From: JAEXNA01 sp050486105
Lineage (GTDB): Bacteria; Vulcanimicrobiota; Xenobia; Xenobiales; JADMJV01
Assembly: GCA_050486105.1 (NCBI GenBank)
Contig: JBJHCR010000218.1
Span: forward strand, 1 to 11,317
Length of the DNA: 11,317 bases
Direction of reading: 5' to 3'
Position numbers and translations under genes: made by a program. The number at the start of each line of letters is the position of its first letter. Position 1 is the first letter of the stretch. The notes beneath the pieces were generated by a model. That model ran no database searches. It was not told the origin of the DNA and was given only the letters and a program-made list of their open reading frames with translations. Shown here piece after piece: positions 1-7,169 of the stretch.

Positions 1-2
1 AC

Positions 3-905
3 GATGCCCTCGCCGGAGGAACTCCTTACCCGCCTCGAGAGCTGCCGCTGGCGCCGGTCTATGTCCTGGAAGATGTTCCGGTCAGCGTTGACAACATTCG
101 CATCGAATACCTCGACGCCGGACAGAGAATCGGGCTCTATTTTCCAGAGGTGGAACTGAGCCCTGGACAGGTCTTCGAAATTGTCGATCCGGCCATCGGC
201 ACTAAACCGGAAGGAATGACCGGGTTCAGCATTCTGCCTGATCTAGGGCCCCTTCCTGGTACTTTTGCACCTCCAGGAGAGTTGCTCACCTTCTACGTTG
301 GGGAAAACGAGTTCGCCTTTTTGGCTCCGGTTACAGCCAGCACCATTGATTTAGTGGAATACTTAACATCATCAGCCAATGACGACTATCAGCGCTCAGA
401 GCTGATCAGCAATTTTGCGGTGTGGACAAGCTCCAATCCGGAGGTCGCTACGGTTTCCAACGGCAGCCAGTTCAATAGCTCGAACCGGGCAGGCACGGTG
501 AAGGCTCACCGCCCAGGGACGGTGAGCATCACCGCGCAGTTTTTCACTCTGTCGGCTTCGATCGACCTTCGATTCGTTGGCCCTCGACCGGTGCCCAATG
601 TGTCGCTCTCTCGAATGGATCTCGATACACCAGAACTGGTCCCCGACGATTGGTCTCCCGAATCGGTCCAGCGCATTGCTGTTTTAGGCCGCTTTTTCGA
701 TATCGATTCAAGTCCGCCTCAATGGGAACGTGAAGTCACCTCAGAACTCTTCTACCGACCGTCGGACAACCCGGGGGTGGCTGATTGGGATACGACTCCT
801 GGACGGGAAGGCTATATCGTGAGAGGTCCTCAAGTCGGGGAAGTCGTTCTCTGGACGCGATATCCAACCATGCATCAATGGCTACCGGTGCCCGTTAGAA
901 ACTAA
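3..905 (+). CDS. Partial secreted protein with a BIG2-like Ig domain (5' end missing)
   Basis: The reading frame is open from the window edge to the TAA at 903-905 (300 codons), so the true start lies upstream. The GTG at 150 is only an internal valine. From about position 51 the translation VYVLEDVPVSV, then IRIEYL, closely matches the N-terminal module of the lipoprotein at 9751-11199 (TLLEGVPTSV, LRIEYL), so this gene probably also encoded a lipoprotein; its signal peptide would lie outside the window. A later segment (about 405-545) reads AVWTSSNPEVATVSNG followed by HRPGTVSITAQF. This is the classic core of a bacterial Ig-like BIG2 domain (WTSSNPxVATV, then G-x-G/T-A-xITA). No catalytic motif is visible. 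BIG2 domains usually serve in surface adhesion or as spacers. The role here is unknown; the fold assignment is fairly safe. Confidence 0.8.
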   Translation, partial: DALAGGTPYPPRELPLAPVYVLEDVPVSVDNIRIEYLDAGQRIGLYFPEVELSPGQVFEIVDPAIGTKPEGMTGFSILPDLGPLPGTFAPPGELLTFYVGENEFAFLAPVTASTIDLVEYLTSSANDDYQRSELISNFAVWTSSNPEVATVSNGSQFNSSNRAGTVKAHRPGTVSITAQFFTLSASIDLRFVGPRPVPNVSLSRMDLDTPELVPDDWSPESVQRIAVLGRFFDIDSSPPQWEREVTSELFYRPSDNPGVADWDTTPGREGYIVRGPQVGEVVLWTRYPTMHQWLPVPVRN

Positions 906-1318
906 GCGATACCATAATCCAGATCTTTTCTCGAACCTCAAGTAACTTGGCAAGGCCCTGAACCCGAATGTCTATCGAACGAGCAGAAAAAGACAAGCTC
1001 CCTCGACCAGGGGTGCTCACTTTTTGAGCGGTGGAAACACCTCCTGGGTCGTTCACCGACACGAGATGAGACCCACCTGGTGTGCATTTTATGACGGCAG
1101 TCGAGATACTTGGGCCGACCGCACATTCCGAAGATTCGATTTCTCAAGTACGTCGATTCGGGCTGCTTCGGGTTTCTGCCTATCGCTGCTTTAGCCCGAG
1201 TCCTCCCTCGACCAAAAACTCTCTTCGCCGGCGATCTCCTGAGATGTTGGCCATTTCTCCAGGAGAGCCCATACCCTTGGAGAAACGCAGGGCCGAAGTC
1301 CATCCATGGGAAAATCTC
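906..1318. other. Gene-poor stretch before the kinase
   Basis: No convincing intact gene is seen. The kinase frame stays open upstream to 1082, but those residues are basic, low in hydrophobic pattern and unlike any family I know. A second frame (946-1194, +) is open for 83 codons and ends in a stretch faintly like the C-terminus of a formylglycine-generating-enzyme-type protein (LSGG, SW, then SGFCLSLL before a stop). It could be a decayed gene tail. Overlapping frames on the other strand look like shadows. No clear promoter was found. Confidence 0.4.
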
Positions 1319-2359
1319 ATGCTCGAAACCCAAAAACTCAAGACAAACACTTTCTTCATTGAAGTGTCTGGAGCAGGCCTCTCCGAAGTTGACGGCCTCT
1401 TCGTGCCCTCGGTGGCGCCTCCCACCAAATCGGAATCGGGAACGGAATCGAGTCTTGGTTATTGGAATGGCAAGATGGCTTGGGACCGGGCCGACGGCAA
1501 GTCCGCCCGGAGCCCGTCGCTGTCCTACTCCAACAGCTACAGCTCTTGGAGAATCTCCCGTCTGGATGGGCACCTCGCTTACCACATCGTATGCGAATCA
1601 GAGCTACCGCCTACCGACCAGGAATGGGAGGTCTACAAAATGGGCCTCGCACCAGCCCCCAAGATCACGGTCCACCACTACGATCCAAGGAAACCATGTC
1701 CCAACCCAAACGTGATCTTCGTGCTCGGGGGGCCGGGGACCGGAAAAGGAACCATGTGTGAGCTTGCCGAGGCGCAGCTTGGTTGGACCCATTTATCCAC
1801 GGGAGATCTCCTCCGAGACGAGCAGGAAGCCGGTGGACCGGCCGCCGCAACCATCGAAGAGTCCATGAATGCTGGGAAGTTGGTCCCCAACGAGATCACT
1901 GTGACCCTGCTCAAGGCTGCAATGGAGAAAGTGACCCGAACCACGGGAAAGACTAACTTTCTCCTTGATGGTTTCCCCCGCTCCTTGGACAATTTGGAGG
2001 CTTGGTACGAAATCTTTGGCCGGGAAGCTGAACTCCCAAAAATGTTGTATTTCGAGTGCCCCTACGAAATTCTCGAAAAGCGGGTTTTGGGCCGTGCCAA
2101 ATTCTCCGGCAGAAGCGACGACAATGTGAAGAGCCTGAAGCAGAGATTCGACACCTTCAAGGCTGAGACTCTCCCTACCGTCGAGGTCTTCAAGAGCAAG
2201 AACAAATGTATTGAGATCGATGCCAGCCAAGACCGTCAGACCGTCTACAACCTGGTCAGCAGCCACCTCGCCGAATACACCGACAAGGACTTCGCCGACA
2301 GACCACTCAGCGAGCGAGCTGAGATCCTTCTCGGGCTGAGGCCATACCCCAAGAATTGA
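1319..2359 (+). CDS. Eukaryote-like UMP/CMP (adenylate-type) kinase with an N-terminal accessory module
   Basis: This is a nucleoside monophosphate kinase that transfers phosphate from ATP to UMP, CMP or AMP in the cytoplasm. Numbering is from the ATG at 1319 (346 aa). Kinase features are the P-loop GGPGTGKGT (137-145), the NMP-site HLSTGDLLRDE (158-168), DGFPRS (217-222), and a short LID with SGRSDDN (about 263-269) instead of the long bacterial adenylate kinase LID. This pattern is closest to eukaryotic UMP/CMP kinases and is unlike bacterial Cmk. A tail ending LLGLRPYPKN extends past the usual C-terminus. Residues 1-120 form an extra module with VSGAG (16-20), GYWNGKMAWDRADGK (47-61), SWRI (76-79) and LPP...WEV (about 96-105). 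I have the impression of similar modules in algal or protist proteins. The frame is open back to 1082, but there is no good ribosome site, so 1319 is chosen because the recognisable module starts just after it; 1244 is an alternative. Substrate preference is uncertain. Confidence 0.8.
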   Translation: MLETQKLKTNTFFIEVSGAGLSEVDGLFVPSVAPPTKSESGTESSLGYWNGKMAWDRADGKSARSPSLSYSNSYSSWRISRLDGHLAYHIVCESELPPTDQEWEVYKMGLAPAPKITVHHYDPRKPCPNPNVIFVLGGPGTGKGTMCELAEAQLGWTHLSTGDLLRDEQEAGGPAAATIEESMNAGKLVPNEITVTLLKAAMEKVTRTTGKTNFLLDGFPRSLDNLEAWYEIFGREAELPKMLYFECPYEILEKRVLGRAKFSGRSDDNVKSLKQRFDTFKAETLPTVEVFKSKNKCIEIDASQDRQTVYNLVSSHLAEYTDKDFADRPLSERAEILLGLRPYPKN

Positions 2360-2634
2360 GGTCAGAGGGAAGGCCCGACGAGGTGCGTCCTTCTATGAGG
2401 CCGGATACTGTAGCGAACTCCACTTTGAGAAGGCCCTAAACCTTAGTTCCTATTGAGAGAAGCAGCCGGCTCGGTCTTGGTAAGTGTAGACCTTGCCTCC
2501 CGCCTCCAACCGGACCCGCCTGGCTCACTGAGTGGTAAAGGACATCCCAACCTTTCCCGCTGGTCCTGCAGATCGAGCGGTTATGGGCTCAAGTGGACCT
2601 ATACTCTGGTATTGGGTGCGAAGGGTTTCAGACT

Positions 2635-3603
2635 TTACACGGAGCCTCTTATGCCCCCGATAGTGGGCGGCGCGGGCTCGCCCCAGCGAGCATCCCCGGT
2701 GAAGGCCATGTCCAGATAGAAGCTCGAGTTATCAGCCTGGAGCTCCCCCACCGCCCGTTCTCGAAACTCGTCCAAAGAGGCCACAGTACCCACCTGGTAA
2801 TCACAGGGAAGCAACACGTGAACCAAGATCAGTCGGGTCCGACCCAGTTGCACCACCCTCAGAAAGACTGATTCCACGGGAAGGTCGGCTAGGGCCCGGT
2901 CCAGCCCCGCCCGAATGCGGGCCACAACGCCGGCCGAAGGTGCCCGGTAGAGGAGTTCCAGTAGGCTTTCCCAGGCGATTCGTGCGGGCAGGGACAAAGA
3001 CACCGCCACCGCGGCGATCACTACCACCGGGTCCACGTACGGGGCCAAATGCTCAAAGCGGGTCCCGGGGATCAGAAGAAGGGTCCCAAAAGCGGCCAGC
3101 ACCACCGACGAGATGGTTCCGTTCACCACCCAGTTGGCGGCATCGGCTTTCAGCAGGGGGCTGCCGGTGCGAAGAGCGCTCCGGTGGGCAGCCAGCGCCA
3201 TGGCCCAGCAACACCCAGTGGCCAGCAAAGCGTAGATCACCGCCGCCCCCCCTTGGATCACCCGTCCTCCTTCGATGAGGGCCTGAACGGCTCCGGCCAG
3301 GGCCATACCGGAGATCCCCAGGATCAGCAGGCCTTTCACCAGATTCACCAAGGGCTCAAAGGCGGAGTAGCCGTAGGGGAAGTCCTCGTCATCGCTTGCC
3401 TGCAAAAGCTTGGACACCTTCAGAGTGAAGATGCCGACCACGAAGTAGCTCAGGTTGAAGAGACCATCCAAAAGGATCGCCTCCGCCTCGCTCAGAGCGA
3501 AGAAAGCCAAGCCCAAGACACCCAGAAAGGCACACAGAACCGTCGATTGGACCAGGGTCCTCCGCTCGGCCCGGGATCGTTCCATGGCCGCCGGGTTGGT
3601 CAT
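2635..3603 (-). CDS. Cation diffusion facilitator family transporter
   Basis: The 322-aa inner-membrane protein is predicted to export divalent metal (Zn, Co, Cd, Fe or Mn class) in exchange for protons. Hydrophobic helices lie near residues 20-38, 44-66, 87-110, 118-139, 160-178 and 188-206, the six expected for the family. Helix 2 carries LLDGLFN (D46) and helix 5 begins KADAANWVVNG (D154), the places where CDF proteins place metal ligands; the histidines of classical HxxxD sites are absent. FPYGYSAFEPLVNLVKG (75-91) is the conserved region after helix 2. This motif set fits the COG3965-type subgroup rather than CzcD. Residues 220-300 form the cytoplasmic C-terminal domain. Length is normal. 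The start is ATG at 3603-3601; a second ATG (residue 7) is possible and neither has a clear ribosome site. It stands alone, convergent with the kinase gene across 275 bp that hold no gene I can support. The metal cannot be told from sequence. Confidence 0.88.
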   Translation of the reverse strand: MTNPAAMERSRAERRTLVQSTVLCAFLGVLGLAFFALSEAEAILLDGLFNLSYFVVGIFTLKVSKLLQASDDEDFPYGYSAFEPLVNLVKGLLILGISGMALAGAVQALIEGGRVIQGGAAVIYALLATGCCWAMALAAHRSALRTGSPLLKADAANWVVNGTISSVVLAAFGTLLLIPGTRFEHLAPYVDPVVVIAAVAVSLSLPARIAWESLLELLYRAPSAGVVARIRAGLDRALADLPVESVFLRVVQLGRTRLILVHVLLPCDYQVGTVASLDEFRERAVGELQADNSSFYLDMAFTGDARWGEPAPPTIGGIRGSV

Positions 3604-3916
3604 GCTGCGAACTTCGGATCAGCCTAAACCCTCCCTGCTCTAGCCGGGAGAGTGATGAACTCGCGACTCTGCGTTTTCCCCGCTCGGGTCCCCGCCGTCC
3701 CATCCTGAGCGAGGTGCTGGAAAGGGTGGCCCTTCAATCCACTTCTACCGAGGATATGGCCCAGAGAGTACAACCGTGATTGGGGCTTGAGCACGGGGCA
3801 AACTTAGCAAGAGCCTTAGGAATCTAGGAGCCCCTTCAGCGCGAGTTCTCACCGGTAGCCTTGAGATCTTTGCTAAAAATGCTCCCGAAATTCGAAAACC
3901 ATGATATTCTTGAGGG
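3604..3916. other. Divergent intergenic region between transporter and membrane-protein genes
   Basis: No gene is supported here. It should hold the promoters of both flanking genes, but no convincing -35/-10 pair is visible. Two structures stand out: a hairpin with arms 3681-3688 and 3704-3711 (8 bp, one G-T) and a short sequence at 3624-3650 that recurs at 4874-4898. Confidence 0.5.
3624..3650 (+). repeat. Short dispersed repeat, copy 1
   Basis: The core CTCCCTGCTCTAGCC is repeated with one substitution and small indels at 4874-4898, in the same orientation. Both copies sit between genes. This may be the edge of a decayed repeat family or chance. Confidence 0.3.
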
Positions 3917-4246
3917 ATGGAGCGTGGAATCGAACCCAAAATTGCTTTCATAAAGAGGAATTGGAAAGGGAACCCACTGGGATTCACCGTTTGGATGGCT
4001 CTGTTCACCTTTGTAGGGGCCGTCTTCCTTGGAGGCCTGTTGGTTTCTCTACTGCACTGGGGTCTCGGTTCGCCAGATCCCTTTTCGGAGCCGATTTTTG
4101 ATGTTCCGGGTTCCGGGCCCTACGATAGTTTTATCTGGATCCTTTCAGGTCTTCTTTTCACCTGGACCATCGGAATTCCATTCTATGATTGGGTCGACAG
4201 GCAAGACGGTCCGGCAGACCCCCTGCCTGATTCTGTCGAACTTTAA
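3917..4246 (+). CDS. Small two-helix membrane protein, unknown function
   Basis: The 109-aa protein has a basic N-terminus (MERGIEPKIAFIKRNWKG), a first hydrophobic helix at about 22-49 (VWMALFTFVGAVFLGGLLVS core) and a second at about 69-93 (FIWILSGLLFTWTIGIPFY), then an acidic tail. I do not recognise the family. The well-placed helices, positive-inside N-terminus and lack of other plausible coding frames argue that it is real. The start at 3917 has a GAGGG directly adjacent to the ATG, which is too close to act as a normal ribosome site, so the start is uncertain. It is followed after 85 bp by the DUF6265-like gene on the same strand and may be co-transcribed with it. The overlapping +3 frame here (from 4029) is the upstream open part of that next gene's frame and is not coding. 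Confidence 0.6.
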   Translation: MERGIEPKIAFIKRNWKGNPLGFTVWMALFTFVGAVFLGGLLVSLLHWGLGSPDPFSEPIFDVPGSGPYDSFIWILSGLLFTWTIGIPFYDWVDRQDGPADPLPDSVEL

Positions 4247-4331
4247 CCCGCTTGGCATTCAACCCCAGTCCTATCTAAGAACGGCCATCTTGAGCACCAC
4301 AAACAGTTTCTTCTTCGGAGTCTCAAACCTT

Positions 4332-4790
4332 ATGCAAAAGTTCATCCTCTTGAGAACAGGACTACAAATTAGCCTACTTCTACTCTTGGTAGCCACGGCA
4401 GCTCAAGCCCAAAAACTAGTAGAGTTGAGATGGCTCACTGGATGGTGGGTGAGTGAAACCAGCGAAGAGCTTTGGAGCCATCCCTCGGGCAAAACCATGT
4501 TCGGCTACCACCGAAAAGTGAAGGATGGGGAGACGCCTTTCTATGAATTCTTGCGTCTAGAACAGACCGACTCCGAGGTCATCTATTGGGCCCTCCCTTC
4601 CGGCCAAAGCCTAACCCCGTTTCGCCTCAGTGAAAGCGGTCCGAACTGGGCCGTGTTCTCTAATCCTGAACACGACTTTCCGAAACAGATCCGCTATACC
4701 CGCGATGACGACAAGCTAACGGTAGAGATCTCCGACGGCGGGACCAAGACAAGCAGCTGGAGCTTTCGGCTGGCCGACTTTCCGCCGTGA
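4332..4790 (+). CDS. Secreted DUF6265-like protein
   Basis: The 152-aa precursor has a clear Sec signal peptide: a basic start (MQKFILLRTG), a hydrophobic core (LQISLLLLLVATA) and a signal peptidase I site AQA|Q after residue 26. The mature part shows the DUF6265 pattern as I remember it: LxWLTGWWVSE (32-42), a LWSHPSGKTMFGYHRKVKDG stretch (47-66), FYEFLRL (70-76) and the near-invariant NPEHDFPKQIRY (111-122). The fold is probably a small lipocalin-like beta-barrel; function is unknown. The frame is open back to 4029, but that part overlaps the preceding gene and lacks a signal peptide, so the ATG at 4332 is chosen. A CGGAG lies about 11-15 nt upstream. It acts in the periplasm or outside the cell. 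Confidence 0.82.
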   Translation: MQKFILLRTGLQISLLLLLVATAAQAQKLVELRWLTGWWVSETSEELWSHPSGKTMFGYHRKVKDGETPFYEFLRLEQTDSEVIYWALPSGQSLTPFRLSESGPNWAVFSNPEHDFPKQIRYTRDDDKLTVEISDGGTKTSSWSFRLADFPP

Positions 4791-4873
4791 AGCCTCACCG
4801 CTCAAGGACGGCAGAGGAGTTTGGGGAGAGGTTTTCCTTTTCAAGAAATCATCCCTCCATCGAATCCGAGAGT

Positions 4874-4898
4874 CTAACCTCCCTGCACTAGCCCGAGC
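4874..4898 (+). repeat. Short dispersed repeat, copy 2
   Basis: The core TCCCTGCACTAGCC matches the copy at 3624-3650. It is followed by a small hairpin (4897-4904 with 4914-4922, one bulged A) about 25 nt upstream of the acetyltransferase start, which could be part of that gene's leader. Confidence 0.3.
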
Positions 4899-4946
4899 AT
4901 TGCCCTGGGCCAAGGCAAATGCAGACTTCCCCCGAACCCGAAGTCC

Positions 4947-5792
4947 ATGAAAATTCGAACGATGCGACCCGAAGACCTGGAGACTTGCGCTGCCATCCTC
5001 TATCAAGCCTTTCAAGAGATCGCCCGACAACACGGCTTTGAACCCGACTTCCCCAACCTTGATCTCCCAAAGATTTTTCTTGGCTCGATGGTGGGAAGTC
5101 CTCACCATTTCGCAGTTGTAGCCGAACGGGAGGGGCGTATCCTGGGCTCCAACTTCCTCTCGGAACTAGGTCCTATACGAGCCGTGGGACCCATTAGCGT
5201 TGAGCCCGGCCTGCAGGGTCACCAAGTTGGACGACAATTGATGGAGGCGGTCGTCGAGCGAGGACGTCAAGCTCCGGGGATACGTCTGGTACAAGATTCT
5301 TTCAACTCGGTATCGCTTTCGCTCTATGCCAAATTAGGGTTTCAGGTGCGAGAACCTCTGGTGGTTATGTCCGGAAACTTGAGCAGCCCTCAACGCCCCG
5401 ACACCACCGTGAGACCCTTAGAACAGGCCGATTTGGGAGCTTGTGCCGAGCTTTGCCGCCGGATTCACGGTTGGCCACGAGATGGAGAACTCAAAGCCCT
5501 CCCGCCCTTTGTCCAGCCCTTAGTGGCGGTTCGTGAAGGTCGCATCACCGCCTATTGCAGCGCCCCTACCTTTTGGCCCCTTAATCATGGGGTTGCCGAG
5601 ACGGACCTGGACCTAAAAGATCTCTTGGCGGGGGTGAAACAACCGATCTCCATTTTACTTCCCACTCGCCAAGCCGAGCTCTTTTCTTGGTGTCTCAAGA
5701 ACGGGTTGCGAGTCCAAAAACCCATGAATCTCATGTCCCTCGGAGAGTATCAAGAACCCCAAGGAGCTTGGTTGCCCTCGGTGGGTTTCTAG
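4947..5792 (+). CDS. GNAT N-acetyltransferase with a second, degenerate GNAT-like half
   Basis: The 281-aa protein is a cytoplasmic acetyl-CoA-dependent acyltransferase; the acceptor is unknown. N-terminal GNAT domain (1-143): it opens MKIRTMRPEDLETCAAILYQ, motif A is ISVEPGLQGHQVGRQLMEAV (83-102), in which the acetyl-CoA pyrophosphate loop reads QGHQVG, and motif B is LSLYAKLGF (124-132). The second half (155-281) restarts with VRPLEQADLGACAELC, a typical GNAT beta1-alpha1, but has no acetyl-CoA loop. It ends in NLMSLGEYQEPQGAWLPSVGF, which resembles the C-terminal tail of this two-domain subgroup, so the gene looks full length. The second half is therefore likely structural or substrate-binding. 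The ATG at 4947 lacks a clear ribosome site, but the GNAT domain begins exactly there. The stop codon coincides with the left edge of the inverted repeat at 5789. Confidence 0.85.
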   Translation: MKIRTMRPEDLETCAAILYQAFQEIARQHGFEPDFPNLDLPKIFLGSMVGSPHHFAVVAEREGRILGSNFLSELGPIRAVGPISVEPGLQGHQVGRQLMEAVVERGRQAPGIRLVQDSFNSVSLSLYAKLGFQVREPLVVMSGNLSSPQRPDTTVRPLEQADLGACAELCRRIHGWPRDGELKALPPFVQPLVAVREGRITAYCSAPTFWPLNHGVAETDLDLKDLLAGVKQPISILLPTRQAELFSWCLKNGLRVQKPMNLMSLGEYQEPQGAWLPSVGF

Positions 5793-5954
5793 TGCAACGT
5801 CCGTGAAGTTCGTCCCTACCAATTGTGGTCAGGCGCCTCTTTCGCAAGGAGAAGTGAACGCTTAATACCAGGCGTATTTGAGTGAGATTCGACGCCGCGA
5901 AAGAGGATGCATGGCCGCCAAGACTAGGGATGAACTTTGCGGACGTTGTACTAG
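5789..5954 (+). mobile_element. Long imperfect inverted repeat: MITE-like element or structured RNA
   Basis: Arms 5789-5818 and 5925-5954 match at 26 of 30 positions as an inverted repeat. Inside, 5825-5831 pairs with 5912-5918, and 5836-5845 pairs perfectly with 5897-5906. The apical region 5846-5896 is less structured. Both outer ends read CTAG. This fits an element inserted at a CTAG target with a TA or CTAG duplication, and CTAG is a known target of IS630-type elements. It also explains why the acetyltransferase stop TAG falls at the edge but is preserved. All seven non-Watson-Crick positions in the stems become G-U pairs in plus-strand RNA and would be A-C mismatches on the other strand, which hints at a plus-strand RNA. 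It carries no ORF. I cannot decide between the two readings from one copy. Confidence 0.6.
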
Positions 5955-6053
5955 GCCAAGTTTCAGAAACTCACGAGACCCTCAAGAACCTATCGACTGC
6001 TCGGTTTCGTTGAGCGACAAGGCAGAGCCTGAGCAATTAGGGTTGTATTAGGC

Positions 6054-7169
6054 TCAAGGTTTCACACCCACGCGGCCATAGAGTTCCGGATTCAGAAGGT
6101 AGCCCAAGTCGGCCTCAGCCAAAGACCGAGCAACCTCGTACTGGTCGGTCAATTTCAGAGCCGGGGCCGCCTTCTTGAGATCCCAATCCTGGGCGGCTAG
6201 GTTGGAAAGCAGATGAAGTCGCCTGGATTGGGCTCGGGAAAGGCGAAAGAGCTTGAGATACTCTAAGGTGCCATCCTCACGCAAGATGCGCTCGCCGGCG
6301 AAATTCCCACGGCCTTCGATCTCGCTCACGAAGCGCTCCAGGCGGAAGGTGTCGGTGGTGTAGAGGGTCTCAACATCGAGAGTCCGGGCCAGCAAGTCTT
6401 CCAGACTGCCCATTTGCTCCTCGGCTGTTCGCTGTTTGGCGGCTTGAAACTCTCTTTCCAAACTCTCCAGATCCCGCACCTCATGAGTAGCCAAAGGAAA
6501 ACTCGAACTCTTGTCGCTGCGCAAAAAGCCATAGTTGATCAGGTACTCGGGATAGTGGTCGAGCAGCAGAGATTCGTGGAGTCTGGCGTAATCTTGGGGA
6601 TGCGGGGTGACCAAGCAGTTGATCAGCTCTTCGTCCAAGAAGAGGGCCGACCCCACTTGATCAGGAGCAAACTCAAAGCGAGCTAGGGCCTCTTCCAGGC
6701 CCTTGAGAAGCCAACCTTGCATACTCCTCTCGTAACGTATCCCCAGATTGCCCCTTCTCACTTCCCTGCGATAGTCAAGCCATGCGATCTCCGGCCCCTT
6801 GAAGTGGCGCACCAGAAAGCCTTCGATGGCCAGATTCTGAGGCAAGAAGGCAAGCTCCGTATTGGATAGGCGTTTCCAAAGAGAGCCGTGGGCCAGGGTT
6901 CCATACTTCCCCATGTGAGTTTGCTCGGTGCTCACGGCCGCCCCGTTGGGGTTCCATTGCACCACCATACCCTGAGGCATGTAGGCCTGGTAGCGGGCAC
7001 TGCGATAGGTGGAGCGCACTTGGCGAACCCCCTCTATACCCTGCTCGGCCAGTCGCAAGTCCTCCCGTATCTCGTCTCGGATAATCGCTGCCAGGCGAAC
7101 GCTGCCCCAGCTTTGGGAGCCCTCCAAGCGACAGCCTTTGAGGTGAAAATCTCCTTTACCTAAACCCAT
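6054..7169 (-). CDS. ARPP-2-like protein, partner of the vWA protein
   Basis: The 371-aa protein is soluble, with no signal peptide or membrane helix. Its first ~215 residues match what I recall of the ARPP-2 (ADP-ribosylglycohydrolase and rhodanese-phosphatase-associated) family in actinobacteria. Matching stretches are GCRLEGSQSWGSVRLAAIIR (12-31), YMPQGMVVQW (63-72), LPQNLAIEGFLVRHFKGPEI (109-128), GLEEALARFEF (157-167) with QVGSALF (171-177), and TPHPQDYARLHESLLLDHYP (188-207). Residues from about 228 to 371 are rich in charged helix (ESLEREFQAAKQRTAEEQ) and look like a lineage-specific extension. Biochemical activity is unknown. The ATG (7169-7167) overlaps the end of the vWA gene by 10 bp (ATGGGTTTAG holds both start and stop), so translation is probably coupled. 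Family identification is from memory; the coupling is seen directly. Confidence 0.7.
   Translation of the reverse strand: MGLGKGDFHLKGCRLEGSQSWGSVRLAAIIRDEIREDLRLAEQGIEGVRQVRSTYRSARYQAYMPQGMVVQWNPNGAAVSTEQTHMGKYGTLAHGSLWKRLSNTELAFLPQNLAIEGFLVRHFKGPEIAWLDYRREVRRGNLGIRYERSMQGWLLKGLEEALARFEFAPDQVGSALFLDEELINCLVTPHPQDYARLHESLLLDHYPEYLINYGFLRSDKSSSFPLATHEVRDLESLEREFQAAKQRTAEEQMGSLEDLLARTLDVETLYTTDTFRLERFVSEIEGRGNFAGERILREDGTLEYLKLFRLSRAQSRRLHLLSNLAAQDWDLKKAAPALKLTDQYEVARSLAEADLGYLLNPELYGRVGVKP

Noticed and set aside
1082..1318. N-terminal extension of the kinase to the first in-frame ATG
   Set aside because: The 79 residues show no domain pattern, and recognisable sequence begins only after the ATG at 1319.
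938..1585. Long minus-strand open frame opposite the start of the kinase gene
   Set aside because: It is arginine/serine-rich without recognisable domains and overlaps the conserved N-terminal module coded on the plus strand; treated as a shadow.
2453..2871. Plus-strand open frames between and over the transporter gene
   Set aside because: No family pattern; they run antisense into the clearly coding transporter gene.
4029..4331. N-terminal extension of the DUF6265-like protein
   Set aside because: It overlaps the preceding membrane-protein gene, and the internal ATG at 4332 begins a textbook signal peptide.
5870..5906. tRNA-like T-arm (ATTCGA) in the loop of the hairpin, as in bacterial YrlA RNAs
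   Set aside because: The flanking bases do not form a T-stem; one six-base match is not evidence.
5789..5954. Integron attC site (GTT/AAC near both ends of a hairpin)
   Set aside because: The ends read GTGCAAC and GTTGTAC, which do not fit RYYYAAC/GTTRRRY, the stem lacks the expected extrahelical bases, and no comparable site lies next to other genes.
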